A stretch of DNA of 64,000 nucleotides. Origin: Spongiibacter nanhainus. Lineage in GTDB: Bacteria; Pseudomonadota; Gammaproteobacteria; Pseudomonadales; Spongiibacteraceae. How positions within the stretch are numbered: position 1 is the stretch's first letter; each line of letters begins with the position of its first letter. Positions 35,100-46,050 of this stretch are shown in pieces. Under the pieces are notes generated by a model. The model searched no databases and had not been told where the DNA came from. It was given only the letters and a program-made list of their open reading frames with translations. The position numbers and the translations under genes were made by a program. The stretch lies in the NCBI RefSeq assembly GCF_016132545.1, contig NZ_CP066167.1, positions 2,259,001 through 2,323,000 on the forward strand. Direction: 5' to 3'.

Positions 35100-37028
35100 C
35101 TAGCTCTCCAAAATTGCACGACTGCGCTGCGCCACACCACTGGCAAGGTGTTCTACCACGTCTTCTAGGGGAAGTGAGCCCAGGTCCTCACCACTTCGGG
35201 CGCGCACTGCGACAGTCTGGTTTTTCACTTCCTTATCACCAACGACAAGGACATAGGGAACCTTCTGAATAGTGTGCTCGCGGATTTTAAAGCCGATCTT
35301 CTCATTTCTCAAGTCCGATTCGACCCTAAACCCGTGTTTCGCCAAGGATTCTTGCACACTTTGCACATATTCGGCCTGAGCGTCGGTGATATTGCACACC
35401 ACCGCCTGAACCGGCGCCAACCACAGCGGGAAGGCACCCTCGTAGTGTTCGATAAGAATACCGATAAAACGTTCAAAGGAACCCAAAATGGCCCGGTGCA
35501 GCATCACGGGTGTCTGGCGTTGCCCCCCCTCGTCCACATACTGGGCGCCCAGACGACCCGGCATGGAGAAATCCACCTGAATGGTGCCCAGCTGCCAAAC
35601 CCGACCGATGCAGTCTTTCAGCGAAAATTCGATCTTGGGACCGTAGAAAGCGCCCTCACCCGGCAGCTCTTCCCAGGGCAGCGACTTGCTATCCAGCGCC
35701 AGGGCCAAAGCCTGCTCGGCGCGGTCCCAATCGGCATCACTACCCACCCGCTGCTCAGGGCGCGTGGAGAGACGGTAGATCACTTCGCCAAAGCCAAAGT
35801 CGGCGTAGACGTCGTGGAGGAAATCGATAAACAGCGCCACTTCTTCCTGGATCTGGGCGTCGGTACAGAAAATATGCGCATCGTCCTGGGTAAAGCCCCG
35901 CACCCGCATAATCCCGTGCAGCGAGCCCGAGGGCTCGTTGCGGTGGCAGGAACCAAACTCCGCCAGCCGCAGCGGCAAATCCCGGTAGCTGCGCAGGCCC
36001 TGATTAAAAACCTGAACGTGGCAGGGACAGTTCATCGGTTTAACGGCAAATTCCCGTTCGTCGGCACTGAGCCGGAACATGCCGTCGCTAAACTTATCCG
36101 CGTGGCCGGACTTTTCCCACAGTGAGATATCCACCACCTGAGGCGTTTTAATTTCCCGGTAGCCGTGCTCCCGCTGTTTGTTGCGCATGTATTGTTCAAT
36201 GGCCTGATACAGCGACCAGCCTTTGGGGTGCCAAAATACCATGCCCGGGGCTTCTTCCTGCATGTGGAAGAGATCCAGCTTTTTGCCCACTTTGCGGTGG
36301 TCCCGCTTGGCGGCCTCTTCCATGACTCGCAGGTGGGCAGCGAGTTGTTTTTTGTCGGCAAAGGCGGTGCCGTAAATACGCTGCAACATTTTGTTGTCGG
36401 AATCGCCCCGCCAATAGGCGCCGCTCACCCGCAGCAATTTAAAGTGCTTGCAAAAGGTCATGTTGGGCACATGGGGCCCACGGCACATATCGATGTATTC
36501 TTCGTGGTGGTAGAGGCCGGGGCGGTCATCCCGAGCCACATCGCGGTCGAGAATCTCCATTTTGTAGGGCTCGCCCCGCTCTTCAAAGGTCGCCCGTGCC
36601 TCGTCCCAGCTGACCCGCTTTTTGATTACCTGGTAGCCGGTTTTTGCCAGCTCTTTCATGCGCTGCTCGAGCTTGTCCAGGTCTTCGTCGGTCAGGGTAT
36701 GTTCGAGATCGATGTCGTAGTAAAAGCCGCTCTCGATAGTGGGGCCGATGGCCATCTTGGCATCGGGCCAAAGCTGCTTGAGGGCATGGCCCAACAGGTG
36801 GGCGCAGGAGTGGCGAATAATTTCCAGCCCGTCTTCGTCTTTGGCGGTAAACAGTGTCAGCTCGACGTCGCCGGTAATCAGCTCACAGGTATCCACCCGC
36901 TCACCGTTAATCCGACCGCCTACCGTGGCTTTGGCCAGGCCGGGGCCGATATCGGCGGCGACATCCGCAACAGTAATGGGCTTATCGTAATGACGTTGAC
37001 TGGCGTCCGGTAAAGTAACGGTCGGCAT
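35100..37028 (-). CDS. thrS: Threonyl-tRNA synthetase
   Basis: 642 residues. TGS domain 1-62, editing domain about 63-225 ([20 protein letters not shown], plus [15 protein letters not shown]), class II core about 243-535 ([30 protein letters not shown]), and an anticodon-binding C-terminus. AAGGAG lies 6 bases before the ATG. It is the first gene of the thrS-infC-rpmI-rplT-pheST-ihfA block. Confidence 0.98.
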   Translation of the reverse strand: MPTVTLPDASQRHYDKPITVADVAADIGPGLAKATVGGRINGERVDTCELITGDVELTLFTAKDEDGLEIIRHSCAHLLGHALKQLWPDAKMAIGPTIESGFYYDIDLEHTLTDEDLDKLEQRMKELAKTGYQVIKKRVSWDEARATFEERGEPYKMEILDRDVARDDRPGLYHHEEYIDMCRGPHVPNMTFCKHFKLLRVSGAYWRGDSDNKMLQRIYGTAFADKKQLAAHLRVMEEAAKRDHRKVGKKLDLFHMQEEAPGMVFWHPKGWSLYQAIEQYMRNKQREHGYREIKTPQVVDISLWEKSGHADKFSDGMFRLSADEREFAVKPMNCPCHVQVFNQGLRSYRDLPLRLAEFGSCHRNEPSGSLHGIMRVRGFTQDDAHIFCTDAQIQEEVALFIDFLHDVYADFGFGEVIYRLSTRPEQRVGSDADWDRAEQALALALDSKSLPWEELPGEGAFYGPKIEFSLKDCIGRVWQLGTIQVDFSMPGRLGAQYVDEGGQRQTPVMLHRAILGSFERFIGILIEHYEGAFPLWLAPVQAVVCNITDAQAEYVQSVQESLAKHGFRVESDLRNEKIGFKIREHTIQKVPYVLVVGDKEVKNQTVAVRARSGEDLGSLPLEDVVEHLASGVAQRSRAILES

Positions 37029-37171
37029 TGCGCGCTCCTTTCAGTGGCGGCCCCTACCAAAGGCCGCGTGACCACATCTAGCGTTGGTAGAAAAATTTTG
37101 GGGTGGGGATTATCCCGGTTGCAGGGGACGGGGGCAAGAGGCAGGGCCGCAAGGTCTCGCCAAGCGGACAC

Positions 37172-37200
37172 AAAAAAGCCCGCATAAAGCGGGCTTTTTT
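37172..37200 (-). terminator. Terminator downstream of tRNA-Val
   Basis: AAAAAAGCCCGC pairs with GCGGGCTTTTTT around ATAAA, a few bases beyond the tRNA 3' end. The symmetric A/T flanks allow bidirectional use. Confidence 0.9.
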
Positions 37201-37205
37201 ATATT

Positions 37206-37282
37206 TGGTAGGCACGATTGGATTCGAACCAACGACCCCCACCATGTCAAGGTGGTGCTCTAACCAACTGAGCTACGTGCCT
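37206..37282 (-). tRNA. tRNA-Val (GAC)
   Basis: 77 nt with encoded CCA. Acceptor AGGCACG/CGTGCCT, D-arm GCTCAGTTGGTTAGAGC, anticodon loop CTTGACA with GAC, T-arm GGTTCGAATCC. It reads GUC/GUU valine codons. Confidence 0.95.
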
Positions 37283-37296
37283 GTAGAAAGGCGCGC

Positions 37297-37325
37297 ATTA
37301 TAGTCAGGTCTATTGCGCTTCGCAA
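37297..37325 (-). promoter_or_regulatory. Promoter of tRNA-Val
   Basis: TTGCGA (37320-37325) and a consensus TATAAT (37297-37302) are separated by 17 bases, followed by a GC-rich GCGCGCC discriminator, as is usual for growth-rate-controlled stable RNA promoters. Confidence 0.8.
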
Positions 37326-37364
37326 GAGACTGTCAGCGTGAGATTTTTCCAGCTCTACGTCGGG

Positions 37365-39401
37365 CTAACTATCCGGCGACACAAAGGCATGCTGCTTGAG
37401 CTCTGCCAGTTTGTCCCGAACCTGCGCCGCGGCTTCAAACTCCAGGTTCTTGGCGTGCTCCTGCATCTCCTGCTCCAGTTTTTTCAGCAGCTTGGACAGC
37501 TCTGCCGGCGACATAGACTGGGCATCACTGAGATAGTCCTGGCTGGGCTCGGCCACCTTGCGGGAATCCCGCTTGCGCTTGGTGAGCTTGGCCCCCGGCA
37601 CCGCACCGGCCTCCAGAATATCCTCCACCGATTTCTTCACCCCTTGAGGCGTAATACCGTGTTCTTCATTAAAGGCGATCTGCTTCTCCCGGCGCCGCTC
37701 GGTTTCATCCAACGCTCGCTGCATGGAGCCGGTGATTTTGTCTGCATAGAGAATGGCCTTGCCATTGAGGTTGCGAGCTGCGCGACCAATGGTCTGAATC
37801 AGCGAGCGGTCAGAGCGAAGGAAGCCCTCTTTGTCGGCATCCAGAATCGCCACCAGCGAGACTTCCGGCATATCCAAGCCCTCCCGCAGCAGGTTGATCC
37901 CCACCAGTACGTCGAATTTGCCCAGGCGCAGATCGCGGATAATCTCAACCCGTTCCACTGTATCGATATCTGAGTGCAGATAGCGCCCGCGAATACCGTG
38001 CTCGTCCAAATACTCGGATAAATCTTCTGCCATGCGCTTGGTCAGTGTGGTCACCAGCACCCGCTCCTCGGCCTCGACCCGCAGGCGGATTTCCGACAGC
38101 AAGTCGTCGACCTGCGTGGTCGCCGGGCGCACCTCCACCAGCGGGTCCACCAGCCCGGTGGGGCGCACCACCTGCTCGACGGTGCGGGCGGAGCGTTCCT
38201 GCTCATAGGGTCCCGGCGTGGCGGACACCATCACCAACTGGGGCACCAACCGTTCCCACTCCTCAAAGCGCATCGGCCGGTTGTCCAGTGCCGAGGGCAG
38301 ACGAAAGCCGTACTGCACCAAGGTCTCCTTTCTGGAGCGGTCGCCCTTATACATGGCACCAATCTGGGGGATGGTCACATGGGATTCGTCAATCACCACC
38401 AGGGCATTTTCCGGCAGGTAGTCGAACAAGGTGGGCGGCGGCGCGCCAGGCTCCCGCCCAGACAGGTAGCGGGAGTAATTTTCAATGCCGTTGCAATAGC
38501 CCAGCTCGCGGATCATTTCCAGGTCGTAGCGGGTGCGCTGTTCCAATCGCTGAGCTTCCACTAGCAGGTTTTTCTCCCGCAAGTGCTCAAGCCGGTCCTT
38601 TAACTCTTCCTCTATTTGATCCACTGCCTTAAGCAACGTTTCCCTGGGGGTGACATAGTGGCTTTTGGGGTAAATAGTGATACGGGGGTACTGACCGTAG
38701 GATTCACCAGTGAGCGGATCAAAGCCGCTAATGGCCTCGATTTCGTCATCAAACAACTCCACCCGCACCGCATGCTTCTCGCTCTCGGCGGGAAAAATAT
38801 CAATCACATCACCACGCACCCGATAGGTGCCCCGCTGGAATGCCACATCGTTGCGGGTGTACTGCAACTCTGCCAGCCGCCGAAGCAGGCTGCGCTGGTC
38901 GATGCGCTCGCCCCGCACCAGATGCAGCACCATCTTAAAATACAGCTCCGGGTCCCCCAAGCCGTAGATCGACGACACTGACGCCACAATAATGGCATCT
39001 TGCCTCTCCATCAGCGCCTTGGTAGCCGATAGCCGCATCTGCTCGATGTGGTCATTGATGGAGGCGTCTTTTTCAATAAAAGTATCGGAGGCCGGCACAT
39101 AGGCCTCGGGTTGGTAGTAATCGTAGTAGGAGACAAAGTATTCCACCGCATTATTGGGGAAGAACTCCTTAAATTCCCCATACAGCTGAGCCGCCAGTGT
39201 TTTGTTGTGGGCCATCACAATGGTAGGGCGCTGCAGGGCTTCCACCACATTGGCAATGGTGAAGGTCTTTCCCGACCCCGTCACCCCCAGCAGCGTTTGC
39301 GCATGCAGCCCGGCATTCACCCCTTCCACCAGGGCGGCAATCGCCTCTGGCTGATCCCCCGCCGGTGCATACTTGGATACCACTTGAAACGCTTTACTCA
39401 T
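37365..39401 (-). CDS. uvrB: Excinuclease ABC subunit B
   Basis: 678 residues. The helicase-like damage-recognition subunit of nucleotide excision repair. Walker A is [16 protein letters not shown] (about 35-50), the beta-hairpin region is [20 protein letters not shown], the DEAD-like box is VVIDESH, motif VI is QTIGRAARN, and the C-terminal UVR domain [20 protein letters not shown] binds UvrC. Single gene, normal length. Confidence 0.98.
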   Translation of the reverse strand: MSKAFQVVSKYAPAGDQPEAIAALVEGVNAGLHAQTLLGVTGSGKTFTIANVVEALQRPTIVMAHNKTLAAQLYGEFKEFFPNNAVEYFVSYYDYYQPEAYVPASDTFIEKDASINDHIEQMRLSATKALMERQDAIIVASVSSIYGLGDPELYFKMVLHLVRGERIDQRSLLRRLAELQYTRNDVAFQRGTYRVRGDVIDIFPAESEKHAVRVELFDDEIEAISGFDPLTGESYGQYPRITIYPKSHYVTPRETLLKAVDQIEEELKDRLEHLREKNLLVEAQRLEQRTRYDLEMIRELGYCNGIENYSRYLSGREPGAPPPTLFDYLPENALVVIDESHVTIPQIGAMYKGDRSRKETLVQYGFRLPSALDNRPMRFEEWERLVPQLVMVSATPGPYEQERSARTVEQVVRPTGLVDPLVEVRPATTQVDDLLSEIRLRVEAEERVLVTTLTKRMAEDLSEYLDEHGIRGRYLHSDIDTVERVEIIRDLRLGKFDVLVGINLLREGLDMPEVSLVAILDADKEGFLRSDRSLIQTIGRAARNLNGKAILYADKITGSMQRALDETERRREKQIAFNEEHGITPQGVKKSVEDILEAGAVPGAKLTKRKRDSRKVAEPSQDYLSDAQSMSPAELSKLLKKLEQEMQEHAKNLEFEAAAQVRDKLAELKQHAFVSPDS

Positions 39402-39539
39402 GCTGGACTACCGCTCGCCACTGCTCGCAAAAGGACCCCCATTGTAACTGACCCCGCCACACCCTCAACGATTACAGTGACAACGCTAAGCAGCGGAAAT
39501 TGCAGGAGAATTCAAGTTTAAAAAAACGGTAACCGGGGG

Positions 39540-39568
39540 TTGACGCCCCCCGGAAACGTCTTTAATAT
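39540..39568 (+). promoter_or_regulatory. Promoter of tRNA-Asn
   Basis: TTGACG (39540-39545) and TAATAT (39563-39568) are spaced by 17 bases and followed by GCGCGACC, a GC-rich discriminator. The tRNA starts 25 bases further on. Confidence 0.8.
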
Positions 39569-39593
39569 GCGCGACCTCAGCTGATGACGCTGT

Positions 39594-39669
39594 TCCGCCT
39601 TAGCTCAGTTGGTAGAGCAAATGACTGTTAATCATTGGGTCGCTGGTTCGAGCCCAGCAGGCGGAGCCA
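39594..39669 (+). tRNA. tRNA-Asn (GTT)
   Basis: 76 nt with encoded CCA. Acceptor TCCGCCT/AGGCGGA, D-arm GCTCAGTTGGTAGAGC, anticodon loop CTGTTAA with GTT, T-arm GGTTCGAGCCC. Confidence 0.96.
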
Positions 39670-39678
39670 TACAAGTGA

Positions 39679-39710
39679 AAGGGCTACATCGAAAGATGTA
39701 GCCCTTTTTT
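39679..39710 (+). terminator. Terminator of tRNA-Asn
   Basis: GGGCTACATC pairs with GATGTAGCCC around GAAA (a stable tetraloop), followed by six T. Confidence 0.94.
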
Positions 39711-39880
39711 GTTACCTCTGTAATAAACAGTGGTGACTCATACCTTTACCGTCACGTAGTCTATCCCTTACAGATCTGACTCTGGGCCACTCCTCTATCC
39801 TGGATCTCACACCATTTTTCTGGGAGAAGCCAAGTGCCTGATGTAAACTGCCAATACAGCGTTTTCCCTAGGAATTAGCA

Positions 39881-40222
39881 ATGCCGCGACTCAGCAACCT
39901 TGCCATCGCTGCCTTACTGCCGGCCGTGTTCTCGGCAACCCAAGCTGTGGCGGAGCCTGAGTTTTCCAGGGCCCACCAACAGCTCAAAACCTATTTCGAA
40001 GCTCGCCCCGTCGTCAGTAAGGCCATCTGGTCCAAGTACAATTACCTGGTACTGAGTACCACTGCCACAGGTGATGCCAAAGCATTGGCCAAAGCTGCGT
40101 GCCTGCACCTCAACGGCAACGGGTTTAAAACGCTGAACGCCGAAGTCTCGATTGTGGATCATCGACAACTCCGGCAGAACAATACCTGGAAAGAACTGGC
40201 GCACCGTCGCTGCGACTCCTGA
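39881..40222 (+). CDS. Small secreted protein of unknown function
   Basis: 113 residues with a signal peptide of about 24 (ends QAVA). The mature part has KAIWSKYNYLVLSTTATGDAK, where a compact alpha/beta domain is expected, and two Cys (AACLHL and RRCDS) that could form a disulfide. I do not recognise a family. It is isolated between tRNA-Asn and a convergent transporter gene. Confidence 0.7.
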   Translation: MPRLSNLAIAALLPAVFSATQAVAEPEFSRAHQQLKTYFEARPVVSKAIWSKYNYLVLSTTATGDAKALAKAACLHLNGNGFKTLNAEVSIVDHRQLRQNNTWKELAHRRCDS

Positions 40223-40254
40223 GGCGCAGCGAAATGCCGCTTACAAGATGCCTG

Positions 40255-42033
40255 TCACAAGGGCCAGACCAGCGGCACCACAGCAATCGTGGTAAGGCCG
40301 ACTAAAACTGTCAGCGGCAAGCCGATTTTGACAAAGTCCACAAAGCGGTAGTCCCCGGGGCCGTACACCATCAAGTTGGTCTGATAGCCAATCGGGGTCG
40401 CAAAACTGGCGGATGCCGCCATCATTACCGTTACAGCAAAAGGCAGCAGGCTGGCATCCAATTGTTGACTGGCCGCCAGCGCAATGGGGAAGACAATCAC
40501 TGCCGCAGCGAGATTGGAAATCACTGCCGAAAAAACGGCCGTGACCACAAAGACCGCCGCCAAGGTTGCCAAGGCAGAACCCATTGAGGCACCAATAATC
40601 CCCTCGGCTATCACAGCGGCACCGCCGGTTTTTTCCAAAGCGCCGCCCAGGGCTATCGAAGCAGCAATCACCAGCAGCACCTGCCAGTCGACGCTGCGAC
40701 GGGCGTTGGAAGCGCGAATGCAGCGAGTCAACACCATCAGTGCCGCCGCCGCAAAGGCGGCTTTCAACATAGACAGCCAACCCAGTGCCACCACGGCGAC
40801 CATTGCCACCATGATCGCTGCCGCAATACCCCGGTGCTCATGCCGGACTGGACGGGAGTTTTCAATTTCGCTGACTAAGAGAAAGTCGCGGGAATAGCGC
40901 TGGGCGGCGACGAACTCATCGTGGGCTTCCAGCAATAGCGTATCCCCTGGCACCAACTCAATGTCGCCAATGCGGGATTTGATTTGTTCACCATTACGGG
41001 AAACGGCAATAACCGCTGCACCGTACTTGTTGCGAAAGCGCATTTCTTTAATAGAGCGCCCCAATTGGGGAAAGTTAGGCGCGATCACCACCTCCACCAA
41101 GCAGCGAGAGTGGTTGCCCTTGCCGATTTTAAAGGCCTGGTCTTCTGCTAATTTAAGTCCGTGAATGTTTTTCAGATCCACCACTGAACGAACGTCACCG
41201 GCAAAGACCAAGCGGTCATCGGCGCGCAGCACTTCCGACGGGGTTACCGCGGTCAGTATTTGTTCACCCCGGACAATTTCCACCAAAAACATCCCCGGCA
41301 ATTGCCGCAAACCTGCGGATTCAATCGACTGTCCGACAACTGCTGTACCAGGCTCCACCAGCATCTCAACGATATACTGGCGGGTATCGCCAAAACGCTC
41401 GACGCTACCCTGATGGAAGGGCAATAACCATCGGCTGGTGAACAGGGTAAAGGCCATCACAATCGCGACACAGGGCAAGCCCACCCAGGCCAGATCGAAC
41501 ATACCCAGACTGCTATTCTCGTCGTAGCTCAGCAGCATGCCGTTGACCACCAGATTGGTGCTGGTACCGACCAGAGTGCAGGTACCGCCGATAATGGCCG
41601 CGTAACTCAAAGGTATCATCAGCTGCGAGGCCGGCAGACTGTTACGCTTGGCCCAATCCCGAACCGCGGGAACCATCATCGCCACAACCGGTGTGTTATT
41701 GAGAATACTGCTGAACGCCGCAACTGGCGCCATTAAGCGGAACTGAGCATTCACCACCGAATTGGGGCGGCCGAGGATATTCTGGGATATCCAGCTCACT
41801 ACACCGGTCTCCGACAGCGCCTGGGCCACCACAAACAGCACACCCACAGTAATCATGCCCTCGTTGGACATGCCAACCAACGCTTCTTTGGGGGTGAGTA
41901 CATCCAGCAGCAATAGGATAACTACCCCGCCACACAGCACCATATCCGCCGGCCGGCGGGTAAACATCAGCGCCCCTAAGCAGCCAGCGATGACGGCGAG
42001 GGTTATCCAGGCATCGAGAGTTAAGGCTGTCAT
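40255..42033 (-). CDS. SLC13/DASS-type transporter with two RCK-C (TrkA-C) domains
   Basis: 592 residues. Two membrane halves (about 1-195 and 405-590) carry the paired re-entrant motifs SSILNNTPVVAMMVP and SASFATPIGYQTNLMVY. Between them are two cytoplasmic TrkA-C domains (about 205-290 and 300-380, each with VxPGDTL/VLRADDRLVF-like sheets). This layout is common in bacterial anion transporters for sulfate or carboxylates; the substrate cannot be read from sequence. Its start overlaps the stop of the DHH gene by four bases, so the two are coupled. Confidence 0.9.
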   Translation of the reverse strand: MTALTLDAWITLAVIAGCLGALMFTRRPADMVLCGGVVILLLLDVLTPKEALVGMSNEGMITVGVLFVVAQALSETGVVSWISQNILGRPNSVVNAQFRLMAPVAAFSSILNNTPVVAMMVPAVRDWAKRNSLPASQLMIPLSYAAIIGGTCTLVGTSTNLVVNGMLLSYDENSSLGMFDLAWVGLPCVAIVMAFTLFTSRWLLPFHQGSVERFGDTRQYIVEMLVEPGTAVVGQSIESAGLRQLPGMFLVEIVRGEQILTAVTPSEVLRADDRLVFAGDVRSVVDLKNIHGLKLAEDQAFKIGKGNHSRCLVEVVIAPNFPQLGRSIKEMRFRNKYGAAVIAVSRNGEQIKSRIGDIELVPGDTLLLEAHDEFVAAQRYSRDFLLVSEIENSRPVRHEHRGIAAAIMVAMVAVVALGWLSMLKAAFAAAALMVLTRCIRASNARRSVDWQVLLVIAASIALGGALEKTGGAAVIAEGIIGASMGSALATLAAVFVVTAVFSAVISNLAAAVIVFPIALAASQQLDASLLPFAVTVMMAASASFATPIGYQTNLMVYGPGDYRFVDFVKIGLPLTVLVGLTTIAVVPLVWPL

Positions 42034-43001
42034 TGAGACAGGTCGCGATAAAAAGCGCCAAAGTCGTCCACAAAGGTCGCCAGGTTTTCGCCGGGAAGAT
42101 CATTAATACCGGCGGCTGCCGCACGACCGCCGCCAGTGGGAAAACGTCGGCAAAATTCGTCGGCGCCCTGCTTGTTATTTAAGGGCGCACGAATACTCAC
42201 TAGATAGTTGCCGTTGTCTTTCTCGGTTAACACCGCATGAGCTCGATCGGGATGGGCGTTAGCCAAGTCGTTGCTGTAAACCCCGCTTACCCGACGCGCC
42301 CAGGCAGCATTGGGCAGCACAATAACCGCGGCGGTGGCATCGGCGTGGACGGGAGCGATGTCCGCTGCCGCCGCCATATCATTGTTGTAACCATCCTGCA
42401 GTTTAGAAAAGGTGGTGGCGCCGTCACTGATAAAGGCCTGGGGACGGGAAAAGGGTAACAATTCTGTAAATAGGGCCTCTGGATGGAAATGCAGATCTTC
42501 CACACTGGCACCATAACCGTTGTAGTTAAGATAAATGCCTAAATTCTCCAGTTGTTCTACGTCGCCCGCCGGCAGTTTGTGCTGCTGCGCCAAACTCAGA
42601 GCACTGTTGCGCAGGTTGTCGCCAAAGGCCCCCACTACCGCCCATTCGGCATAGGCGTTTTTAAGATAGCCGTTAATAAGGAGCGCGGTGCACACATCGG
42701 CGGCGGTATTGATATGGGCCTCCAAGGCGTGGTGTTGAGGAATGTCGCCGGCAAAGTGGTGATCCGCGTAAAACACCTTGGCACCATTGTCGAGTGCACG
42801 CTGAAGGCCATCGCGATTTTTATCCAGGGAAACATCCAGCACGGTCAGCTGATCACCTTCACCGGCCTCCACGCGATTGAGCAGAGCGATATCCCGCTTT
42901 ACCCCACTGACCAGCTGACTGGCCACCGGGTTTGCCAACCGCAGTTGAAGAAGCGAACACAGCCCGTCCGCGTCACCATTAAAGACATCAATCTGACTCA
43001 T
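42030..43001 (-). CDS. DHH-family phosphoesterase
   Basis: 323 residues from MSQIDVFNGDADGLCSLLQL; up to 19 upstream codons are less likely. The DHH domain has NGDADG, LDVS and the ADHH motif (VFYADHHFAG). The DHHA1-type C-terminus ends with FPTGGGRAAAAGINDLP. Relatives include single-strand exonucleases, oligoribonucleases and cyclic-dinucleotide phosphodiesterases; this one has no PAS/GGDEF or membrane part. The substrate is open. It is coupled to the downstream transporter. Confidence 0.88.
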   Translation of the reverse strand: MSQIDVFNGDADGLCSLLQLRLANPVASQLVSGVKRDIALLNRVEAGEGDQLTVLDVSLDKNRDGLQRALDNGAKVFYADHHFAGDIPQHHALEAHINTAADVCTALLINGYLKNAYAEWAVVGAFGDNLRNSALSLAQQHKLPAGDVEQLENLGIYLNYNGYGASVEDLHFHPEALFTELLPFSRPQAFISDGATTFSKLQDGYNNDMAAAADIAPVHADATAAVIVLPNAAWARRVSGVYSNDLANAHPDRAHAVLTEKDNGNYLVSIRAPLNNKQGADEFCRRFPTGGGRAAAAGINDLPGENLATFVDDFGAFYRDLSQ

Positions 43002-43343
43002 AAACTTTTTCAGCCTTCCCGGTTGAAGATGGTCGCACCCAAGCCCTGAACACGACATAACACACTAAGTCTGTGATGCTAGAGGCTTAGTTTCAATAAG
43101 TAAAACGGGATATGAATATACTCAGTATCGGCATTTTCGATAGTAGAGGCTGCGCGAAGTGGCGATAGCCCTCAGGCCCAGCGCGCTCACCGTTGACCTG
43201 CGCGCCCACGGTTGAAAGGAAGGCTCCATCAATTTATGGGAAATTGAGACGTCAAACCTGACAATGCCTGCGCAAAAACAGGGTCACAAGCACGAGGGTT
43301 CAGGCTCACCGTTCGCCCTTATGGGGCGTACCGACTAGGCCGA
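43002..43343. other. Intergenic region without a recognisable gene
   Basis: 342 bases between the pyrF stop and the DHH start, both on the minus strand. It should hold the DHH promoter and the 3' end of the pyrF transcript. I see no clear terminator or RNA gene; CGACTAGG is repeated in tandem near 43331-43349. Confidence 0.4.
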
Positions 43344-44042
43344 CTAGGACAGACTCTGGTTGATGGCTGCAAGCGCATCCATGGGCTTATCGCTGCGGGT
43401 AATCGGGCGGCCGACCACCAGATAGTGGCTGCCCATTTCAATGGCACGCGCCGGGGTAGCGATGCGCTTTTGATCCCCCGAGTCCGCTCCCTCGGGCCGG
43501 ATACCCGGTGTCACCAGCACAAAATCCTCACCCCGCTGCAGTTTCAGCATCTCTACCTCCCAGGCTGAACAGACCACGCCATCAATGCCACTTTCTGCCG
43601 CCAATGCAGCTAGGCGCGAGACCTGCTCCTGGGCATCCGCCTGTACACCGATGTGCTTCAGCTCCTCTGAGCTCATTGAGGTCAGTACCGTGACCGCCGT
43701 GAGCAAAGGGGCGTCCTGCCCAAAAGGCAGTAGTGCTTTCCGAGCGGCAGCCATCATTTTAGCGCCACCACTGGCATGCACATTGACCATCCACACACCC
43801 AGATCGGCGGCGGCCGCGACAGCCGCTGCTACGGTATTAGGAATATCGTGGAATTTAAGATCCAAAAATATTTCGAAGCCCTGGCTCTGTAGACGACGGA
43901 CAACATCAGGACCAAAGCGAGTAAACAGCTCCTTACCCACCTTGAGTCGACACTGGGCCGGATCAAGTTGCGCGACAAACTGCTCTACCGATGCGAGCTC
44001 GGGAAAATCCAACGCAATAATGACAGGAGAAGAAACGCTCAT
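43344..44042 (-). CDS. pyrF: Orotidine 5'-phosphate decarboxylase
   Basis: 232 residues. The catalytic block [17 protein letters not shown] is intact, IIALDF opens the TIM barrel, and [18 protein letters not shown] holds the phosphate-binding loop. Last step of UMP synthesis. It follows lapB by six bases. Confidence 0.97.
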   Translation of the reverse strand: MSVSSPVIIALDFPELASVEQFVAQLDPAQCRLKVGKELFTRFGPDVVRRLQSQGFEIFLDLKFHDIPNTVAAAVAAAADLGVWMVNVHASGGAKMMAAARKALLPFGQDAPLLTAVTVLTSMSSEELKHIGVQADAQEQVSRLAALAAESGIDGVVCSAWEVEMLKLQRGEDFVLVTPGIRPEGADSGDQKRIATPARAIEMGSHYLVVGRPITRSDKPMDALAAINQSLS

Positions 44043-44048
44043 TGATGA

Positions 44049-45236
44049 CTAATCGCCCAAGGTACCTCGAATAGGCGCAATGGTACCCCACTGCTCGCAG
44101 CTCGGACACAGCCAATGCAATTTACGTCCAGAAAAACCACAGTGCCGACAGCGGTATACCGGTCGCTCACGCTGGATATTTTCGATGGTGTTGGCCAGCA
44201 CCGAAGGATTGCCCTGGGGTTGATAACGGGTCAGCCCGACCAGCAAGCCCAGCGTCGGTCGCGACTCACACTGGCGAGCGAGAAAGTCTGCGGCGGCTTG
44301 CCGGCCCTTCTCCTCTTCCAGTGCTCTGGCCACTTCCAGGATCAAGGCTGTGCTAGTGGATTGCTCCGCGATGGGTTGCAAGGCATTGATATAGGCGCGG
44401 CGATCCGCCACCTTGGCAAAGGCCTCCCGATACAATGGCAATATCTCGGCGGCATAGGGCCCCTGCTCCAAAGCGAGTTCGTGTAGCAAACGCAGCGCGT
44501 AATTGGGATCTCCCTGGGTCAAAGCAAGTTGGGCTGTAAGCAAGATTGCGCGGGGATTGTCAGAGCTATGACGTCGAGCCTTATGCAATATCCGTCTGGC
44601 TTCACGAAATTCAGCCTGGGCGATAGCGGCCTCCGCTTGCTCGCAGTAGTAGTGACTCAGGGAGCGCTCGATATTTTCCTCGCCGTTATTATTGCTGCTG
44701 CGCGCCTTGCGCAGCCAGCCTCTGCGGGGCAGACGTTGCAGCGCAACGGCCACGGCCCGGTCCCATTCCCGTTCCGACTGGTAAATATGCTGCAGCCGCT
44801 CCAGCGCCTCGAGTCGGTAACTGGCAGACTCGTCGGCCAGGTCCCGCAGCAGGCGTTCGGCGCGGTCCAATAGGCCCGCAGAGATATAGTCTTTGGCGAG
44901 TTCCAGGTGAACCTGGTGTAGTTTTTCCCGTGCCAAGGTAGGTCGGGACAACAAATTCTGGTGAATGCGAGTGGCCGATTCCAGCTCCCCCTTACTCCGC
45001 ATCAAGTTGGCCAGCGCCAGATGGGTGGGAAGCGTCTCTTCATCGACCGGTAATTCTTCGATTACGGTATTAACCGCAGCACTGGGTTGCTCACTGAGTA
45101 AGAAGGCCAAACCCCGGTAGTAGTGGGCACTCTCCCGACGCGGGGCCGCTTTGACAGTTTTTTTCGACAAGCGCCCCAGCAGCCAGCCACATACAACAGC
45201 GGCCAGCAAAACAGAGAAATGCAGCGCCGTATCCAT
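44049..45236 (-). CDS. lapB: LapB (YciM) lipopolysaccharide assembly regulator
   Basis: 395 residues. An N-terminal TM (ALHFSVLLAAVVCGWLLG) is followed by TPR repeats through about residue 350 and a C-terminal rubredoxin-like metal site, CRHCGFSGRKLHWLCPSCEQW (CxxC twice). LapB recruits LpxC to FtsH for degradation and so sets LPS levels. Length and order match E. coli YciM. It lies 5 bases after lapA. Confidence 0.96.
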   Translation of the reverse strand: MDTALHFSVLLAAVVCGWLLGRLSKKTVKAAPRRESAHYYRGLAFLLSEQPSAAVNTVIEELPVDEETLPTHLALANLMRSKGELESATRIHQNLLSRPTLAREKLHQVHLELAKDYISAGLLDRAERLLRDLADESASYRLEALERLQHIYQSEREWDRAVAVALQRLPRRGWLRKARSSNNNGEENIERSLSHYYCEQAEAAIAQAEFREARRILHKARRHSSDNPRAILLTAQLALTQGDPNYALRLLHELALEQGPYAAEILPLYREAFAKVADRRAYINALQPIAEQSTSTALILEVARALEEEKGRQAAADFLARQCESRPTLGLLVGLTRYQPQGNPSVLANTIENIQRERPVYRCRHCGFSGRKLHWLCPSCEQWGTIAPIRGTLGD

Positions 45237-45241
45237 CGTGC

Positions 45242-45535
45242 CTAGTGAGAGCGAACTGATTTGCTGTCAGAGCGAGATTCCAGATTGCGCAGCCGACGTC
45301 GCAGCTGGATTTTACTGGCCTGAGCCCGCAACAGCGCTGCCGACGACGCCGCCACACCGGCCACACCACCGGCAAAAAAGGCGGCGATAATCCAGGTAGA
45401 CAGGCGTTGGGGGGGCAATTCGGCAACCAGGATATTGAGTGAGATTACCGCGTCGTTTTCGACACTGAATAACAGACCCACAGCCAGCGCCAGTAGTACT
45501 GCAATAAGGATCAGTAAAGATTTCAACCAACGCAT
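45242..45535 (-). CDS. lapA: LapA (YciS) inner-membrane protein
   Basis: 97 residues from MRWLKSLLILIAVLLALAVG. Two TMs (about 5-25 and 45-68), then a basic coiled coil (KIQLRRRLRNLESRSD). DUF1049 family; it works beside LapB in LPS assembly. A further 17 in-frame codons upstream (to 45586) lack family similarity. Confidence 0.93.
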   Translation of the reverse strand: MRWLKSLLILIAVLLALAVGLLFSVENDAVISLNILVAELPPQRLSTWIIAAFFAGGVAGVAASSAALLRAQASKIQLRRRLRNLESRSDSKSVRSH

Positions 45536-45612
45536 GGGCACGTTCCAGAGGGGCGATTTAGTGGCGCTAAGAGCTTGCTGCGCCATCGAACATATTTGCT
45601 GCTTATCTTATC

Positions 45613-45906
45613 TCAACTGTCTTTCAAGCTGTTATTCACGCGTTCGCGCAGTTCCTTACCCGGCTTGAAGTGAGGGACGTACTTACCCGGCAATTGGACA
45701 GTCTCACCGGTTTTGGGATTGCGGCCCATACGCGGTTCGCGGTAGTGAAGGGAAAAACTGCCAAACCCGCGAATTTCGATACGGTTGCCTGTCGCCAAGA
45801 CCTGAGACATATGCTCAATCATCGTTTTAACAGAAAGCTCAATGTCCTTGTGGGACAGCTGCGGCTGACGTTCGGCGATTAGCTCAATTAGTTCGGATTT
45901 GGTCAT
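45613..45906 (-). CDS. ihfB: Integration host factor beta subunit
   Basis: 97 residues: [20 protein letters not shown], then [29 protein letters not shown] with the intercalating-proline arm. It partners IhfA. It sits between rpsA and lapA, as in most gammaproteobacteria. Confidence 0.97.
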   Translation of the reverse strand: MTKSELIELIAERQPQLSHKDIELSVKTMIEHMSQVLATGNRIEIRGFGSFSLHYREPRMGRNPKTGETVQLPGKYVPHFKPGKELRERVNNSLKDS

Positions 45907-46050
45907 TATCTGTTCCCGTGGTTATCAGCACTTCGCGTACCGAGACAGAGAACAAAACTGAGAGGTGCTGGCTCTGGCTCGGTCGCAGCCTGCTAACGGC
46001 GACCTTGTATAGCCTAGCCTAGCTTTTTTTTCCTGACAAGCCAAGGAGTT

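Noticed and set aside
35274..37013. Two long open frames (about 280 codons each) opposite thrS
   Set aside because: Shadows of a conserved synthetase gene, no ribosome sites and no protein motifs.
43002..43343. Small RNA or small protein in the pyrF-DHH gap
   Set aside because: No hairpin with a U-run, no frame with a ribosome site and no tRNA-like fold was found.
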